Assembly: GCF_014193895.1 (NCBI RefSeq)
Contig: NZ_BLZR01000001.1
Coordinates: forward strand, 2,790,001-2,854,000
Origin: Clostridium fungisolvens
Lineage (GTDB): Bacteria; Bacillota; Clostridia; Clostridiales; Clostridiaceae
Direction: 5' to 3'
DNA: 64,000 bases
Positions within the stretch are counted from its first letter, which is position 1, and every line of letters starts with the position of its first letter. Of the stretch, positions 33,973 to 43,399 are shown piece after piece. Below the pieces are notes generated by a model, which did no database searches, was not told the DNA's origin, and saw only the letters and a list, made by a program, of their open reading frames with translations. The translations under genes were made by a program, and so were the position numbers.

Positions 33973-34766
33973 TAAAAGAAATCCTCCTCTTCAACCTTAT
34001 TAGCTGCTTTAGCCATCATCAAATTTTTCAAGTCTATATTACGTTTTTCTGCTAAGAATAATGTAATTGCGATAATTGCTCCTATTATTGCTATTGGAAG
34101 AGTAGCAAGTTTCAAGTACTTAACCAATACATATCCTAAGAAGAAGAAATATCCAACTTCTTTAGACCATATCATAGAGGTAAGAATTGCAAATCCAACT
34201 GCAAGCATCATGCTTGAAGCAGCTGTTAAACCAGCCATAACTTGATGAGGAAGTACAGCTAAAAATGAGTTAAGTCCTTCAACTCCAAATGCTACAGCTA
34301 CAAATAAAACTATTGTATTGACTAAAGGCATTAAAGCATTAACACCAAATACTTGAATCATAAATTTTTTAGGTGATGCTTCAACCGCTAACTTTTCCCA
34401 ATAAGCTGCTAAAGAGGCCCACAATGGTGTGAAAATGTTAGCAAACGATGCCATAACTGCACCTATAGGAAGTGCTAATGCAAGTCCGGCTTCTACATTA
34501 GATCCAGTCAAAACTGTATATGCAACAGCAATAACACTTGAGGTTGTTGCATCTGCCGGTATGGAGCCACCGATTGCTGAAATACCCATGAATATGGATT
34601 CAAGAGCCGCCCCCATTATAATTCCAGTATGAAAATCACCTAAAATAAGTCCTGTTATTGGTGCCACAACGATTGGACGATTCAAACATTGCCAGCTTAA
34701 AAAGAATGGATCAAGTAGCGAAATGATATAATACGCGATACAAATTTGAAGAGCAGCATGTACCAT
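33972..34766 (-). CDS. PTS mannose-family IIC component
   Basis: 264 residues, about seven to nine membrane helices. Starts MVHAALQICIAYYIISLLDPFF; motif GLILGDFHTGIIMGAALESIFMG is typical of sorbose/mannose IIC. Sugar-binding channel subunit, partner of IID. GGGGG site. Confidence 0.93.
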   Translation of the reverse strand: MVHAALQICIAYYIISLLDPFFLSWQCLNRPIVVAPITGLILGDFHTGIIMGAALESIFMGISAIGGSIPADATTSSVIAVAYTVLTGSNVEAGLALALPIGAVMASFANIFTPLWASLAAYWEKLAVEASPKKFMIQVFGVNALMPLVNTIVLFVAVAFGVEGLNSFLAVLPHQVMAGLTAASSMMLAVGFAILTSMIWSKEVGYFFFLGYVLVKYLKLATLPIAIIGAIIAITLFLAEKRNIDLKNLMMAKAANKVEEEDFF

Positions 34767-34800
34767 ATTTTCAATCCCCCTTAATTATATTTTTGATAAA

Positions 34801-35295
34801 TTATAAACCTAATGAATTTTTGAGTTTTTCTGGTATATCTTCTGGTGTGGTTTGATAGACACATTCAACATTTGTTTCCATTACCTTTTCAAGAATTTTC
34901 ACTTCAGAATCATAAGCATAAAGATTACTACGGTATGTTTTCCTAGGTTCATCTCCTTGTTTAGAAGCAACTCGTCCATAGTTACCAATATTAATCAGAG
35001 GAATATCATGAACTTGCTGAACAACTGCCAATAGATCGTTTGGATTGCTAACAATAACAAGAATCTTAAGCTTCTCGCATCTAGGATCTTGCAAAAGTTT
35101 AATTCCATCTTTAACGGATTTAATAGCAACCTTTACAGTAGCTGGGGCAGCCATCATAAGAGATTTCTGAATAATAGGATTACCTGCAGCTTCATCACTA
35201 AGTACAACAATTCGATCCACTTCAGTATGTCGAGACCACTTAATAGCAACTTGTCCATGAATCATTCGTTCATCAAGTCTCACTAATTTAATCAT
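34801..35295 (-). CDS. PTS mannose-family IIB component
   Basis: 164 residues. Phosphocarrier with the active His in LDERMIHGQVAIKWS (His14). Takes phosphate from IIA and gives it to the sugar during transport. AGGAGG site. Confidence 0.94.
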   Translation of the reverse strand: MIKLVRLDERMIHGQVAIKWSRHTEVDRIVVLSDEAAGNPIIQKSLMMAAPATVKVAIKSVKDGIKLLQDPRCEKLKILVIVSNPNDLLAVVQQVHDIPLINIGNYGRVASKQGDEPRKTYRSNLYAYDSEVKILEKVMETNVECVYQTTPEDIPEKLKNSLGL

Positions 35296-35312
35296 TTTAT
35301 TACCTCCTTTTT

Positions 35313-35726
35313 CTAGAAAAAATCATTTTCTTCTTCACTGATAGTTGAATCATTATTAACTAAACAGAGCATAGATCGACTTTGTTCAATAATTTCTTTA
35401 ATCTCACTTTCGCTGATAGGATAATCCCTAAGAGCTAGTTCGATAACTAATGGTAGATTGACTCCTGTTATAAGTATAGTGTTTGGTTTATTTAGATATA
35501 GACACATAGCTTGGTTAACACTGCCACCATAAAGATCCGACAACAATAGCACTTGATCATTTTGCCCTACAGCTTCATAAAATTCGTCCAATTTATCTTG
35601 TACTTTGTTTTCATCAAGATATGCATCAAAAATAGTTACATTTTTGCTATTTCCAAGTAGAATATCCAGTGAACTTTTTATTCCACTTGCCATTCTCCCA
35701 TGTGATGATAAGAATATTTTCAACAT
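35313..35726 (-). CDS. PTS mannose-family IIA component
   Basis: 137 residues. Phosphocarrier with active His in FLSSHGRMASG (His9), then LLSDLYGGSVNQA. Accepts phosphate from HPr. First gene of the operon IIA-IIB-IIC-IID-unknown-nagA; AAGGAGGG site. No clear sigma-54 -24/-12 promoter was found in front. Confidence 0.93.
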   Translation of the reverse strand: MLKIFLSSHGRMASGIKSSLDILLGNSKNVTIFDAYLDENKVQDKLDEFYEAVGQNDQVLLLSDLYGGSVNQAMCLYLNKPNTILITGVNLPLVIELALRDYPISESEIKEIIEQSRSMLCLVNNDSTISEEENDFF

Positions 35727-35817
35727 ATAATTTCCCTCCTTAAAGCTTAAGCGTCACCCATTACCTATATCATAGCTCATTCGAAATATAGTTCCACGTA
35801 AACTTTTTCACAGCAAA

Positions 35818-35844
35818 AAGGGAAATGAATTATCATTTCCCTTA
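35818..35844 (-). terminator. Terminator after the BglG-type regulator
   Basis: Stem AAGGGAAATGA/TCATTTCCCTT overlapping the regulator's stop, followed by T-rich sequence on the minus strand. Confidence 0.75.
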
Positions 35845-37845
35845 TACTAGTGAAATCATCTCAGAGTTTAGTCCTTTTCTTACAATATCAATTATATTAT
35901 CTAATTTTTCACTTTCAGTGAGTAAATAGATAGTTTCTCTATCAATAACAAGCTGATGAGACAACTGTTCAATAAACTTAAACGCCTTAATTGAATGGTT
36001 AAAATCTACCGATAAAACTATAATGTGCGAAATTTCTTCGCCATTAATATTTTTTATTTCATTTAGTTGATAAATTTCAAATATATTATGATCTACATAT
36101 TGATGATTGATAAATAGGATACAAGTCTTATTATAAATTGATTTAATCACACATTCATTGAGTTCATATTCTATATTATGAATAAACTTAGATTCCTTAC
36201 CATGTTTAAAACTGATTAGATTAATAAATGATTCCATTGATTCAAAGTTAAAATCTCTAAACACAAAGTTTTTATTGAAGTTGAAGAATTCTAGAAATTG
36301 TTTAAGCTGATAACCTTGTAATATTACCTTATTATACAATTCTTGAAGTTGGTTATCAGTTGGTATAAGTTCTATTAAAACAAAAGTCCAATCGTATTTA
36401 TAGCTAAAATATGGATAATTTAAGGCTACAGCATCATAATCATCATATTTTAGTGCCCTCATCTCATAAAGCTCATATAAATCCAATTTCGCAAAATATT
36501 TTTCACTATATTTATTGATAATACTATTCTTAATGGAACGCGCTACTTCTATACCATGCATACTGCAAATAATCATCCTAATTGGACTATAATCATATTT
36601 TACTTTGCTTATAATTATATAAATTCTGTATGCAATAATTAAATGAGAAGCAAAAGAATTCTTAGTATTATATTGCTCATTCAATAATTCAATTGCACTA
36701 TAAGAAAGTTTAATACTTAATGGTGATAAACGAACCGAATCATTAAATAACACGGAAGATTTCATATCATTCTTCTCGCAGTTTAGCTTAATTTTTAATA
36801 TAATTGGAATCAAACCAGTTAAAAAGATTTTCTTATCCCATTCACAATTAAAAAATTCAATTGAATATTCTTGCCTTATCCTTTCTGATATTTTTTCTAG
36901 CTGAGTCAATGCTTCAAAGTACACTTCACCATAATCGCCTGCTAAGTCAGAAGTGCTATCAATGTCTGCCCATATTAAAAGGAAAACTTCTAAAGCTAAA
37001 ATTTCATTCTCGTCTACATCGTATCCCCCATATTTTTTCAGCTCATCAATTATGTCACAGGCAATTTTATACTGCTTAAAGGATTTAAGCAGTACCTTCT
37101 TCTCAGGATTAAAACTTATATAATATTTTGCTTTATAACGATTTCTTAATAATATTAGATATCTTGCTATTCGTTGAGTATAATCATCCATAATGTGGCA
37201 ACTTGACTCTCTTAAAACTTTTAAGAAGCTGTGCCTGATGTCATTACGCACATCATCTTCACACTCAAAGTAATTCATTAATTGAGTATGATTAAACATT
37301 AGAACTGCTTTGTGATAATAAATTTCAAAAAGCATTAACATACATAGCCGTTTATCAAATTCAGATCCTTTAATGCGGCTTCCAAATCCAGGCTTCGTTT
37401 CAAATCCTAAATTAAATGATTCTAAAACTTTCCTAGCCTCTTTAATCTCATTTTTAATTGAGCTTCTTGACAAATATAGTTCATAGGCTATATCATCAAG
37501 CTTCACGTATCCATCTTGAGCAATTATTTTTCTTAAGATATCATTGCTACGCTTTTCAGAGGATAAGTCACTTAAACTAGAATCATACGCAAAATGTATA
37601 ACTAACTGCTCAACAATAGCTTGAATTTTATCACTATCAAAAACTTCAATCCAATAGCCACTTCCTCTTCGTGACTTTATCACTGCACCGTTATCTAAGG
37701 CAAAATCCCTAACCTGTTTAATATCACTTTTAATAGTTCGTTCAGTTACCCCAATTCTCTTAGCAAGCTCACAAGAACTTAACTCTTCACTAGAAGTTGC
37801 TATTAAATAAAATATTTTTAAAACACGCTTTTTTTCAACATTCAT
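35842..37845 (-). CDS. BglG/PRD-type transcriptional regulator of the PTS operon
   Basis: 667 residues. Two N-terminal helix-turn-helix modules (SSCELAKRIGVTERTIKSDI at about 22-42; KLDDIAYELYLSRSSIKNEI at about 115-135), PRD-like helical domains in the middle, an EIIB-like stretch (about 400-490) and a IIA-like C-terminal region. The PRD His residues are poorly conserved, so control by phosphorylation is uncertain. It sits directly upstream of the mannose-family PTS genes and most likely activates them. Confidence 0.82.
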   Translation of the reverse strand: MNVEKKRVLKIFYLIATSSEELSSCELAKRIGVTERTIKSDIKQVRDFALDNGAVIKSRRGSGYWIEVFDSDKIQAIVEQLVIHFAYDSSLSDLSSEKRSNDILRKIIAQDGYVKLDDIAYELYLSRSSIKNEIKEARKVLESFNLGFETKPGFGSRIKGSEFDKRLCMLMLFEIYYHKAVLMFNHTQLMNYFECEDDVRNDIRHSFLKVLRESSCHIMDDYTQRIARYLILLRNRYKAKYYISFNPEKKVLLKSFKQYKIACDIIDELKKYGGYDVDENEILALEVFLLIWADIDSTSDLAGDYGEVYFEALTQLEKISERIRQEYSIEFFNCEWDKKIFLTGLIPIILKIKLNCEKNDMKSSVLFNDSVRLSPLSIKLSYSAIELLNEQYNTKNSFASHLIIAYRIYIIISKVKYDYSPIRMIICSMHGIEVARSIKNSIINKYSEKYFAKLDLYELYEMRALKYDDYDAVALNYPYFSYKYDWTFVLIELIPTDNQLQELYNKVILQGYQLKQFLEFFNFNKNFVFRDFNFESMESFINLISFKHGKESKFIHNIEYELNECVIKSIYNKTCILFINHQYVDHNIFEIYQLNEIKNINGEEISHIIVLSVDFNHSIKAFKFIEQLSHQLVIDRETIYLLTESEKLDNIIDIVRKGLNSEMISLV

Positions 37846-38160
37846 ATAAAATCGCCCCCACTACCTGAACTACTTAAAATATCCTAGATATTCAACTCGG
37901 ATTTCTTATTCTTTATAATGGTTAAAAACCGCAATTATTCTTGTTTTTTAATATCCTTATTAAATTCAACATTACTCATTAAAATCCTTTTTTACCATTA
38001 TTTATGCTAACTTTAATATATCACTACAATTAATTGTTATATTAAATAATGAGGATTTATCATGACACTAAATGTAAAATAATAAAAAGTTTTTTATATT
38101 TTGTTTAGAAGGCACTATCATGGAGTTCAGAAAAATTTTTCACAGAAAAAGCAAATTATA
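37846..38160. other. Non-coding stretch upstream of the regulator
   Basis: AT-rich, no coding signal on either strand; must hold the regulator's promoter, which I cannot place with confidence. Confidence 0.4.
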
Positions 38161-38195
38161 AGGACCGAACCCTATTAAGTATAGGATTCAGTCCT
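38161..38195. terminator. Terminator after the 6-phospho-beta-glucosidase
   Basis: Stem AGGACCGAACCCTAT/ATAGGATTCAGTCCT with two mismatches, T-rich on the minus-strand side. Confidence 0.65.
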
Positions 38196-38297
38196 CTAAA
38201 ACAGCTTAATTAAATTTTCTCTAACTTATTATGTCCAGTCTAAAAATTACATCCATTAAAACTTTTCAACACTGACCTTACTGAGATTTAAAATCTA

Positions 38298-39698
38298 CTA
38301 AGCCAAGTCTTCTCCATTGCTTTCAATAACTTTTTTATACCAGTAGAATGAATCCTTACGGCTACGTGCAAAAGTTCCATTTCCTTCATCATCTACATCA
38401 ATGTAAATCATGCCATATCGCTTTTTCATTTCTCCTGTTCCTGCGCTTACTATATCAATGCAACCCCAAGTAGTGTAACCTAATAGTGGAATTCCATCTA
38501 TCTCTACTGCTTTTTTCATTTCTTCAATATGCGCTCTTAAGTAATCAATTCTATATGGATCATGAATGCTTCCATCCTCTTCTACAGTATCTGTAGCACC
38601 TAGCCCATTTTCAACTATCATAAGCGGTTTTTGGTATCTATCATATAAAAGATTTAATGCATGACGTAAACCCTTTGGATCAATTGTCCAACCCCAATCG
38701 CTCTTTTGAAGATGTGGATTTTGATAACCAGTGTCTAAACTTCCGCACTCCATAGCCAATTTAGTATTTTTTCCTGCAACTAAAGTGAAATAGTAACTAA
38801 AGGATATGAAGTCAACGGTACCATCTTTTAATATTTCTTCGTCACCAGCTTCTTTGCTAAGTACAAGATTACTTCTTTCAAACTCTTTTACTTTATATGC
38901 TGGATAATATCCTCTGCACATAACATCACAGTAAAACAGCATCTTGTTCATAAATTCTGTATTAGCTTCTATATCTTCAGGATCACAGGAATTTGGATAT
39001 GAGAATAATCCACCGTACATCATTCCAATTTTAAATTCTGGATCAATTTCATGTCCAAGTTTTACAGCCTTTGCACTAGCTAAAAATTGATGGTAAGCTG
39101 CCTGCATTTTGGATTGTTCATCATCCTCCAGAACTCCTCCTGACATCCATGGATTCATAGACATACAGTTGATTTCGTTAAAGGTTAGCCAATATTTTAC
39201 CTTACCTTTATATCTGTTGAAAATTGTTTCACAGTACTTTACAAATAGATCTACAGATTTTCTGCTTGTCCAAGAACCATGCTTTTCCGTTAATGCTAAA
39301 GGAGTTTCATAATGTGATATTGTAACTACTGGCTCAATACCATATTTTCTGCACTCATCAAATACTTCATCATAATGCTTTAATCCAGCTTCGTTTGGAG
39401 TTTCATCATCAACATTTGGGAATATACGCGCCCAGTTGATTGACATACGGTATGCCTTAAAGCCCATTTCTGCAAATAATGCAATATCCTCTTTAAAATG
39501 TCCATAGTGATCTACTGCCTTATGGCTTGGATAATACAATCCTTCTTTAACTTCTCTTGTATTAATTCTTTCTTTAGTAGCACTACCTGCTGTCATGACA
39601 TCAGAAGTATTTAACCCCTTACCATCTGTAATATAAGCACCTTCGCATTGATTGGCTGCAGTTGCTCCACCCCATAAAAATCCTTTTGGAAATGTCAT
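38298..39698 (-). CDS. GH1 6-phospho-beta-glucosidase
   Basis: 466 residues from MTFPKGFLWGGATAANQ, set by AAGGAATT; an in-frame start ten codons earlier is not needed. Splits phosphorylated beta-glucosides after PTS import. Acid/base Glu in LTFNEIN, nucleophile Glu in IVENGLG; the C-terminal SFYWYK end is typical of the phospho-glucosidases. Stands alone with its own promoter, followed upstream by a DeoR gene that shares its operator motif. Confidence 0.93.
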   Translation of the reverse strand: MTFPKGFLWGGATAANQCEGAYITDGKGLNTSDVMTAGSATKERINTREVKEGLYYPSHKAVDHYGHFKEDIALFAEMGFKAYRMSINWARIFPNVDDETPNEAGLKHYDEVFDECRKYGIEPVVTISHYETPLALTEKHGSWTSRKSVDLFVKYCETIFNRYKGKVKYWLTFNEINCMSMNPWMSGGVLEDDEQSKMQAAYHQFLASAKAVKLGHEIDPEFKIGMMYGGLFSYPNSCDPEDIEANTEFMNKMLFYCDVMCRGYYPAYKVKEFERSNLVLSKEAGDEEILKDGTVDFISFSYYFTLVAGKNTKLAMECGSLDTGYQNPHLQKSDWGWTIDPKGLRHALNLLYDRYQKPLMIVENGLGATDTVEEDGSIHDPYRIDYLRAHIEEMKKAVEIDGIPLLGYTTWGCIDIVSAGTGEMKKRYGMIYIDVDDEGNGTFARSRKDSFYWYKKVIESNGEDLA

Positions 39699-39750
39699 TT
39701 TCAATTCCTTCTTTCTATATAAAATCATTTATTGTTAATAGTATGGTTTT

Positions 39751-39851
39751 ATACTATCATTTTTGGTTCATTTTTTCAATAATTCAGTTCACATTCTGAA
39801 TTTTCTAAATAAGAAAATCCAAAACCTCTATAATTTTTTTCGCATTTTGAA
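39751..39851 (-). promoter_or_regulatory. Promoter of the GH1 gene with two candidate DeoR sites
   Basis: -35 TTGAAA (39774-39779), 17 bases, -10 TAGTAT (39751-39756) on the minus strand. Upstream lie TTCACATTCTGAA (39788-39800) and TTCGCATTTTGAA (39839-39851), 51 bases apart. The DeoR gene's own promoter has TTCATATTATGAA. Confidence 0.65.
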
Positions 39852-39868
39852 CTTATTAGATAACAAAA

Positions 39869-39899
39869 AATCCGCTAAAGCTACCTTCTTTAGCGGATT
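39869..39899 (-). terminator. Terminator after the DeoR gene
   Basis: Perfect stem AATCCGCTAAAG/CTTTAGCGGATT followed by a six-T run on the minus strand. Confidence 0.88.
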
Positions 39900-40004
39900 C
39901 TTTTGCACATATGTCTTTCCGAATGTACATGAGTGAAATGCGTCTGGTGAATAAATTCTATCTTTTTACTGTACAAACTATAAAGCTATCCTAAGTCATT
40001 TACA

Positions 40005-40745
40005 TCACTCTGCGTAAATTATATTTAGTTTATCACTTTCAAAATCAACCTTCCTATCAGTTATAACCGTAGCTTCTGTAAGCTCTCCATAGGAGTAGAA
40101 TTTTCTTAGATTAAACTTTGAGGAATCTGCAAGTACATAGCACTTATGGGAAGCTTTAATTACAGCCTTTTTTATTTCTCCGTCAAAAGATACCACTGTG
40201 GTAAAACCTTTTTCAGCATCAATTCCTATAGTACCAAGAAAGCATGTATCAAAATTCATCATGCTGATCTTCTTTTCAGTATCCTCACCTAATATAATAT
40301 TATCTGAAGGCTTTGCATACCCACCAAGGACATAGGTATTGATTCCTTTTTCAAAAAGCTTTTGAATATGCAGTATTCCATTAGTTACTATTGTGACATC
40401 CTTTGCCGTAATATAATCAATCAAGTAATAGCAGGTTGAGCCTGAATCGATAAACACAAAATCATTGTCCTTAATTAGTGATGCTGCCAATTTTGCTATT
40501 TTAATTTTTTCTTCTTTATTTTTCTCAAAGGCTTCCTTCAGTGTCATGGAAAAATCAACTTCTTGCTCTATTATCTCTACTCCACCTCTAGTTCTTTTAA
40601 CTAACTTTAGTTCTTCTAGTTCAATAAGGCCTCTCCTCACTGTGGATTTTGACATATTAAACTTATCCATTATCTCTTGAATTGTTGCAGCTTTGTTTCG
40701 CCTCAAATAATCCATTACCTTATTCCATTTATCTGAAACTATCAT
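40005..40745 (-). CDS. DeoR family transcriptional regulator
   Basis: 246 residues. N-terminal DeoR helix-turn-helix (ATIQEIMDKFNMSKSTVRRGLIELEELKLVKRTRGGVE) and a sugar-phosphate-sensing domain (DSGSTCYYLIDYI, VTNGILHIQ, YVLADSSKF). Senses a phosphorylated sugar. It lies upstream of the 6-phospho-beta-glucosidase on the same strand, separated by a terminator. GAGG site. Confidence 0.92.
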   Translation of the reverse strand: MIVSDKWNKVMDYLRRNKAATIQEIMDKFNMSKSTVRRGLIELEELKLVKRTRGGVEIIEQEVDFSMTLKEAFEKNKEEKIKIAKLAASLIKDNDFVFIDSGSTCYYLIDYITAKDVTIVTNGILHIQKLFEKGINTYVLGGYAKPSDNIILGEDTEKKISMMNFDTCFLGTIGIDAEKGFTTVVSFDGEIKKAVIKASHKCYVLADSSKFNLRKFYSYGELTEATVITDRKVDFESDKLNIIYAE

Positions 40746-40797
40746 TTAAATATCCATCCTCTTACATCTCAAATTGTTCAAAAAAGTTATAAATCGG

Positions 40798-40843
40798 TTC
40801 ATATTATGAATAAAATATTAGCATTTAGCATATTTATTGTCAA
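40798..40843 (-). promoter_or_regulatory. Promoter of the DeoR gene with operator at the start point
   Basis: TTGACA (40843-40838), 17 bases, TAATAT (40820-40815) on the minus strand, with the palindrome TTCATATTATGAA (40798-40810) over the start point: a self-repression layout. The next 287 bases to 41130 hold nothing I can name. Confidence 0.72.
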
Positions 40844-41130
40844 TAAAGTACTGATGTTTTTGAAGTTATTTTATATATAATTGGGCTAAGCTTATATCCT
40901 TTATTTTACATTTAAGGATATGCACGTTCAATTTCATCACTAATGCCCTCTCTACAACACAACTTTAGAAAGTTTTTATCAAGTCATAACTCTTGGGATC
41001 CTTCCTATGAGAATAGATATTTTTTTAAGATAGAAGTAATCATAAATGATGCAAATTAGAAGATTAACACCACTAAGCAAAAAATTCATGATATATGATC
41101 ATTATTTTGTGAGGGATATATCGATATGCT

Positions 41131-41856
41131 TTAAATAAAATCTAAAAGTATTGGGTTTATAACATCAGCCTTTCTTAGAGGAAAATCATGATTTGCATTA
41201 TCTAAGAATATTGTTTTGCAGTTAGGATTTCTTTTGCCAAGCTCCTCAATGGAGGTTTTCATTTCCTTAATTTCCTTTTTGCCGCATACAGCCAGCATAG
41301 GTATATTTACATTAGGATAATTGGTATTATCATCTAATAAAATACGATTCTTAAACCATGCTGTATACTGCTCTGGAGTTATCTTTTTTGAATACTCAAC
41401 CATAAAATCTTCCTGCTGTTTTGTATAGTGCCAGTATTTTGCTTGGAGCCTTATGAGCCAGCTAAATTTCAGTGTAAAACTTGAATACTTTGAGATTTTT
41501 ACATACTTATCAATAGACTTTTGTGTAGAGCATACCCAGGCACTTAAAAATACTGCCTTATCAAACAAATATTCATATTGTGATACCATTGCCACTGCAA
41601 GTTCACCACCAAGAGAATGGCCAATTAGCGTAACCTTATCCTTGCCCAGTCCTTTTATAAGCTCAGCCAAAGCCTTTATAGTCTTTTCAGGTTCATAGAT
41701 TTCCTCCACTTCTTTGCCACTTCCGTAAAGATGGGGAACAACCAAATGGTACTTGTCCTGAAAACAATATTGATTGCAAAAGGTATCTGTAGCAGCTGCT
41801 CCATGCAGAAATATTATTGTGTGGTTTTCCCTATTTCCGTATTCATCGTAGTACAT
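41131..41856 (-). CDS. Alpha/beta hydrolase
   Basis: 241 residues. Oxyanion strand IIFLHGAAA, nucleophile elbow GHSLGGE, and late His in NANHDFPLR. Substrate unknown. It overlaps the TetR gene upstream by 43 bases, so it is the regulated partner. AAGGAGG site. Confidence 0.88.
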   Translation of the reverse strand: MYYDEYGNRENHTIIFLHGAAATDTFCNQYCFQDKYHLVVPHLYGSGKEVEEIYEPEKTIKALAELIKGLGKDKVTLIGHSLGGELAVAMVSQYEYLFDKAVFLSAWVCSTQKSIDKYVKISKYSSFTLKFSWLIRLQAKYWHYTKQQEDFMVEYSKKITPEQYTAWFKNRILLDDNTNYPNVNIPMLAVCGKKEIKEMKTSIEELGKRNPNCKTIFLDNANHDFPLRKADVINPILLDFI

Positions 41857-42467
41857 GCGAACTCCTCCTTATAGAAATTTTGTTTATACATCTCCAATAT
41901 CTTTGAAAACTCTAAGTCTATTTCGTCTATGGTTTTATTTGAGTTTAAGGCATTTCTCATAAAACCATCTGCACACCATTGCAGTGATTGGAAAAGCAGA
42001 GGAATATCCACTCCTTCTCTAAACTTTTTTCTATCTATCTTCTCAAAAAAATTGTTGTAGTTATTATTAATCAAAGGTTCTGAAAATCTAGCTATGTCCT
42101 CTATGACCTCTTCATCACTTTCTTTGTACACTTTAACTATAAATTCATATATATATCTATACTTTTTCATCAATTTGCATTTTAGCCTCTGGGACTTCAT
42201 GATTATTTCGAAAAAATCTCGTTCCTCTACACTTCTGTTTTCATCAATCTCTTTAAGCGACAACTTCACGCAGTATTCATATAGAAAAAGATACAGTTCC
42301 TTTTTATTCTTAAAGTAATAAAACAAAAGGCCTTTTGACATTCCAGCTTCCCTTGCTATTTCAAGAGTGGATGTCTGATAATAGCTTGCCTTTGAAAAAA
42401 CCTTAAGCGCACTATTTATAATCTGATTTTGCCTTTCCTGAGGCAGCTTAAAAAATTTCTCATTCAT
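41814..42467 (-). CDS. TetR family regulator
   Basis: 217 residues. N-terminal helix-turn-helix (TSTLEIAREAGMSKGLLFYYFKNKKELYLFL). C-terminal ligand domain of the type with LLFQSLQWCADGFMRNAL. Operon with the alpha/beta hydrolase. An inverted pair of CGGTCAATGG sites lies upstream, probably its operator. GGAGG site. Confidence 0.9.
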   Translation of the reverse strand: MNEKFFKLPQERQNQIINSALKVFSKASYYQTSTLEIAREAGMSKGLLFYYFKNKKELYLFLYEYCVKLSLKEIDENRSVEERDFFEIIMKSQRLKCKLMKKYRYIYEFIVKVYKESDEEVIEDIARFSEPLINNNYNNFFEKIDRKKFREGVDIPLLFQSLQWCADGFMRNALNSNKTIDEIDLEFSKILEMYKQNFYKEEFACTTMNTEIGKTTQ

Positions 42468-42491
42468 AGGATACCTCCATGTCCATTAACC

Positions 42492-42539
42492 AAAACGGTC
42501 AATGGATTATATTGTCATATTACTTCCATTGACCGTTTT
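42492..42539. promoter_or_regulatory. Candidate TetR operator pair
   Basis: Perfect inverted arms AAAACGGTCAATGGA (42492-42506) and TCCATTGACCGTTTT (42525-42539), 18 bases apart, just before the TetR ATG. The arm TTGACCGTTTT form is common for TetR repressors of small-molecule resistance. Confidence 0.75.
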
Positions 42540-42637
42540 AAACAAGACCCTTTTGAAAATATCGAAAAAAATAAAAAACTCATCAGAATTTTGTCTGACA
42601 AGCTTTAATAACATTAAAAATATACAATCAAAATCAC

Positions 42638-42961
42638 CTAAAACAACATATCATAATATCTCTTAATAGTATGTTCTAGTTCTAGTAAATTAACATTTCT
42701 TCCAACTCTCATCACTTCTTTGCCATCAACATAAAGTATAGCTAAAGGAAAGGAAAAAACATTATGCTGTGCTGCTAATTCTATTTGTTCTTCACCATTA
42801 ATATCAATGAGCTTTACCTTAGAATAAACTTCTAATATATCTTGAACCTTACTTCTAATAACATCACAAGCTCCACAAACCTTATTGCTAAAATATAAGA
42901 TCACCATTTCATTATTACTGATTATATTTTTAATTTCTTCATTGTTATTTGCTATTAACAT
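42638..42961 (-). CDS. Thioredoxin-like protein
   Basis: 107 residues, single thioredoxin fold. Active site VCGACD (Cys29, Cys32), the cis-Pro in FSFPLAIL and the GKEVMRVGR turn are visible. CGAC in place of CGPC alters the redox potential. Likely a two-gene unit with the DUF1801-like gene upstream. Confidence 0.85.
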   Translation of the reverse strand: MLIANNNEEIKNIISNNEMVILYFSNKVCGACDVIRSKVQDILEVYSKVKLIDINGEEQIELAAQHNVFSFPLAILYVDGKEVMRVGRNVNLLELEHTIKRYYDMLF

Positions 42962-42984
42962 CGATTATCGTCTCCTTAAACTTA

Positions 42985-43356
42985 CTATTTTCTCCAAAAG
43001 GTTGAACACTCTATCTTATCCGCAATATTAAATTCAATCATTTTATCAAGTAAGGAAAAGTCAACTGCACTATCCCACGGTATACGTATAAGTTCCTTAC
43101 TATGGCTATAGCCAGCCTGCAGAATCTCATCAGAAAAATGATTAAGACATGCTTTTTCAGGTGAAACAGCCAAATGGTGCTTTGCTACGCTAAACCCAAT
43201 GATAAAGGTTCCGTGATCTGTAAACATAGGCTGACCCCATGCAATTCTTCTTCCTAAACTGGGGAATTTCTTATTTATCCAAACTAAAATTTCTTCAACT
43301 CTTGCTCTATTCTCAGGGTTATCGATACAAGCTAAATATTCCTGAAATACTTCCAT
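42985..43356 (-). CDS. DUF1801/YdhG-like protein
   Basis: 123 residues. Fold pattern of the DUF1801 group, sometimes called frataxin-like iron chaperones: RRIAWGQPMFTDHGTFIIGFSVAKHHLAVSP and the end IRIPWDSAVDFSLLDKMIEF. AGGAGG site; 23 bases before the thioredoxin-like gene. Function is not settled. Confidence 0.8.
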   Translation of the reverse strand: MEVFQEYLACIDNPENRARVEEILVWINKKFPSLGRRIAWGQPMFTDHGTFIIGFSVAKHHLAVSPEKACLNHFSDEILQAGYSHSKELIRIPWDSAVDFSLLDKMIEFNIADKIECSTFWRK

Positions 43357-43399
43357 GTTATTTCCTCCTAATTGAATTAAATTATTTTTTATTTAATTA

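Noticed and set aside
35727..35841. Sigma-54 promoter for the mannose-family PTS operon
   Set aside because: No GG-N10-GC pair at -24/-12 could be found, and the adjacent regulator lacks an AAA+ sigma-54 domain.
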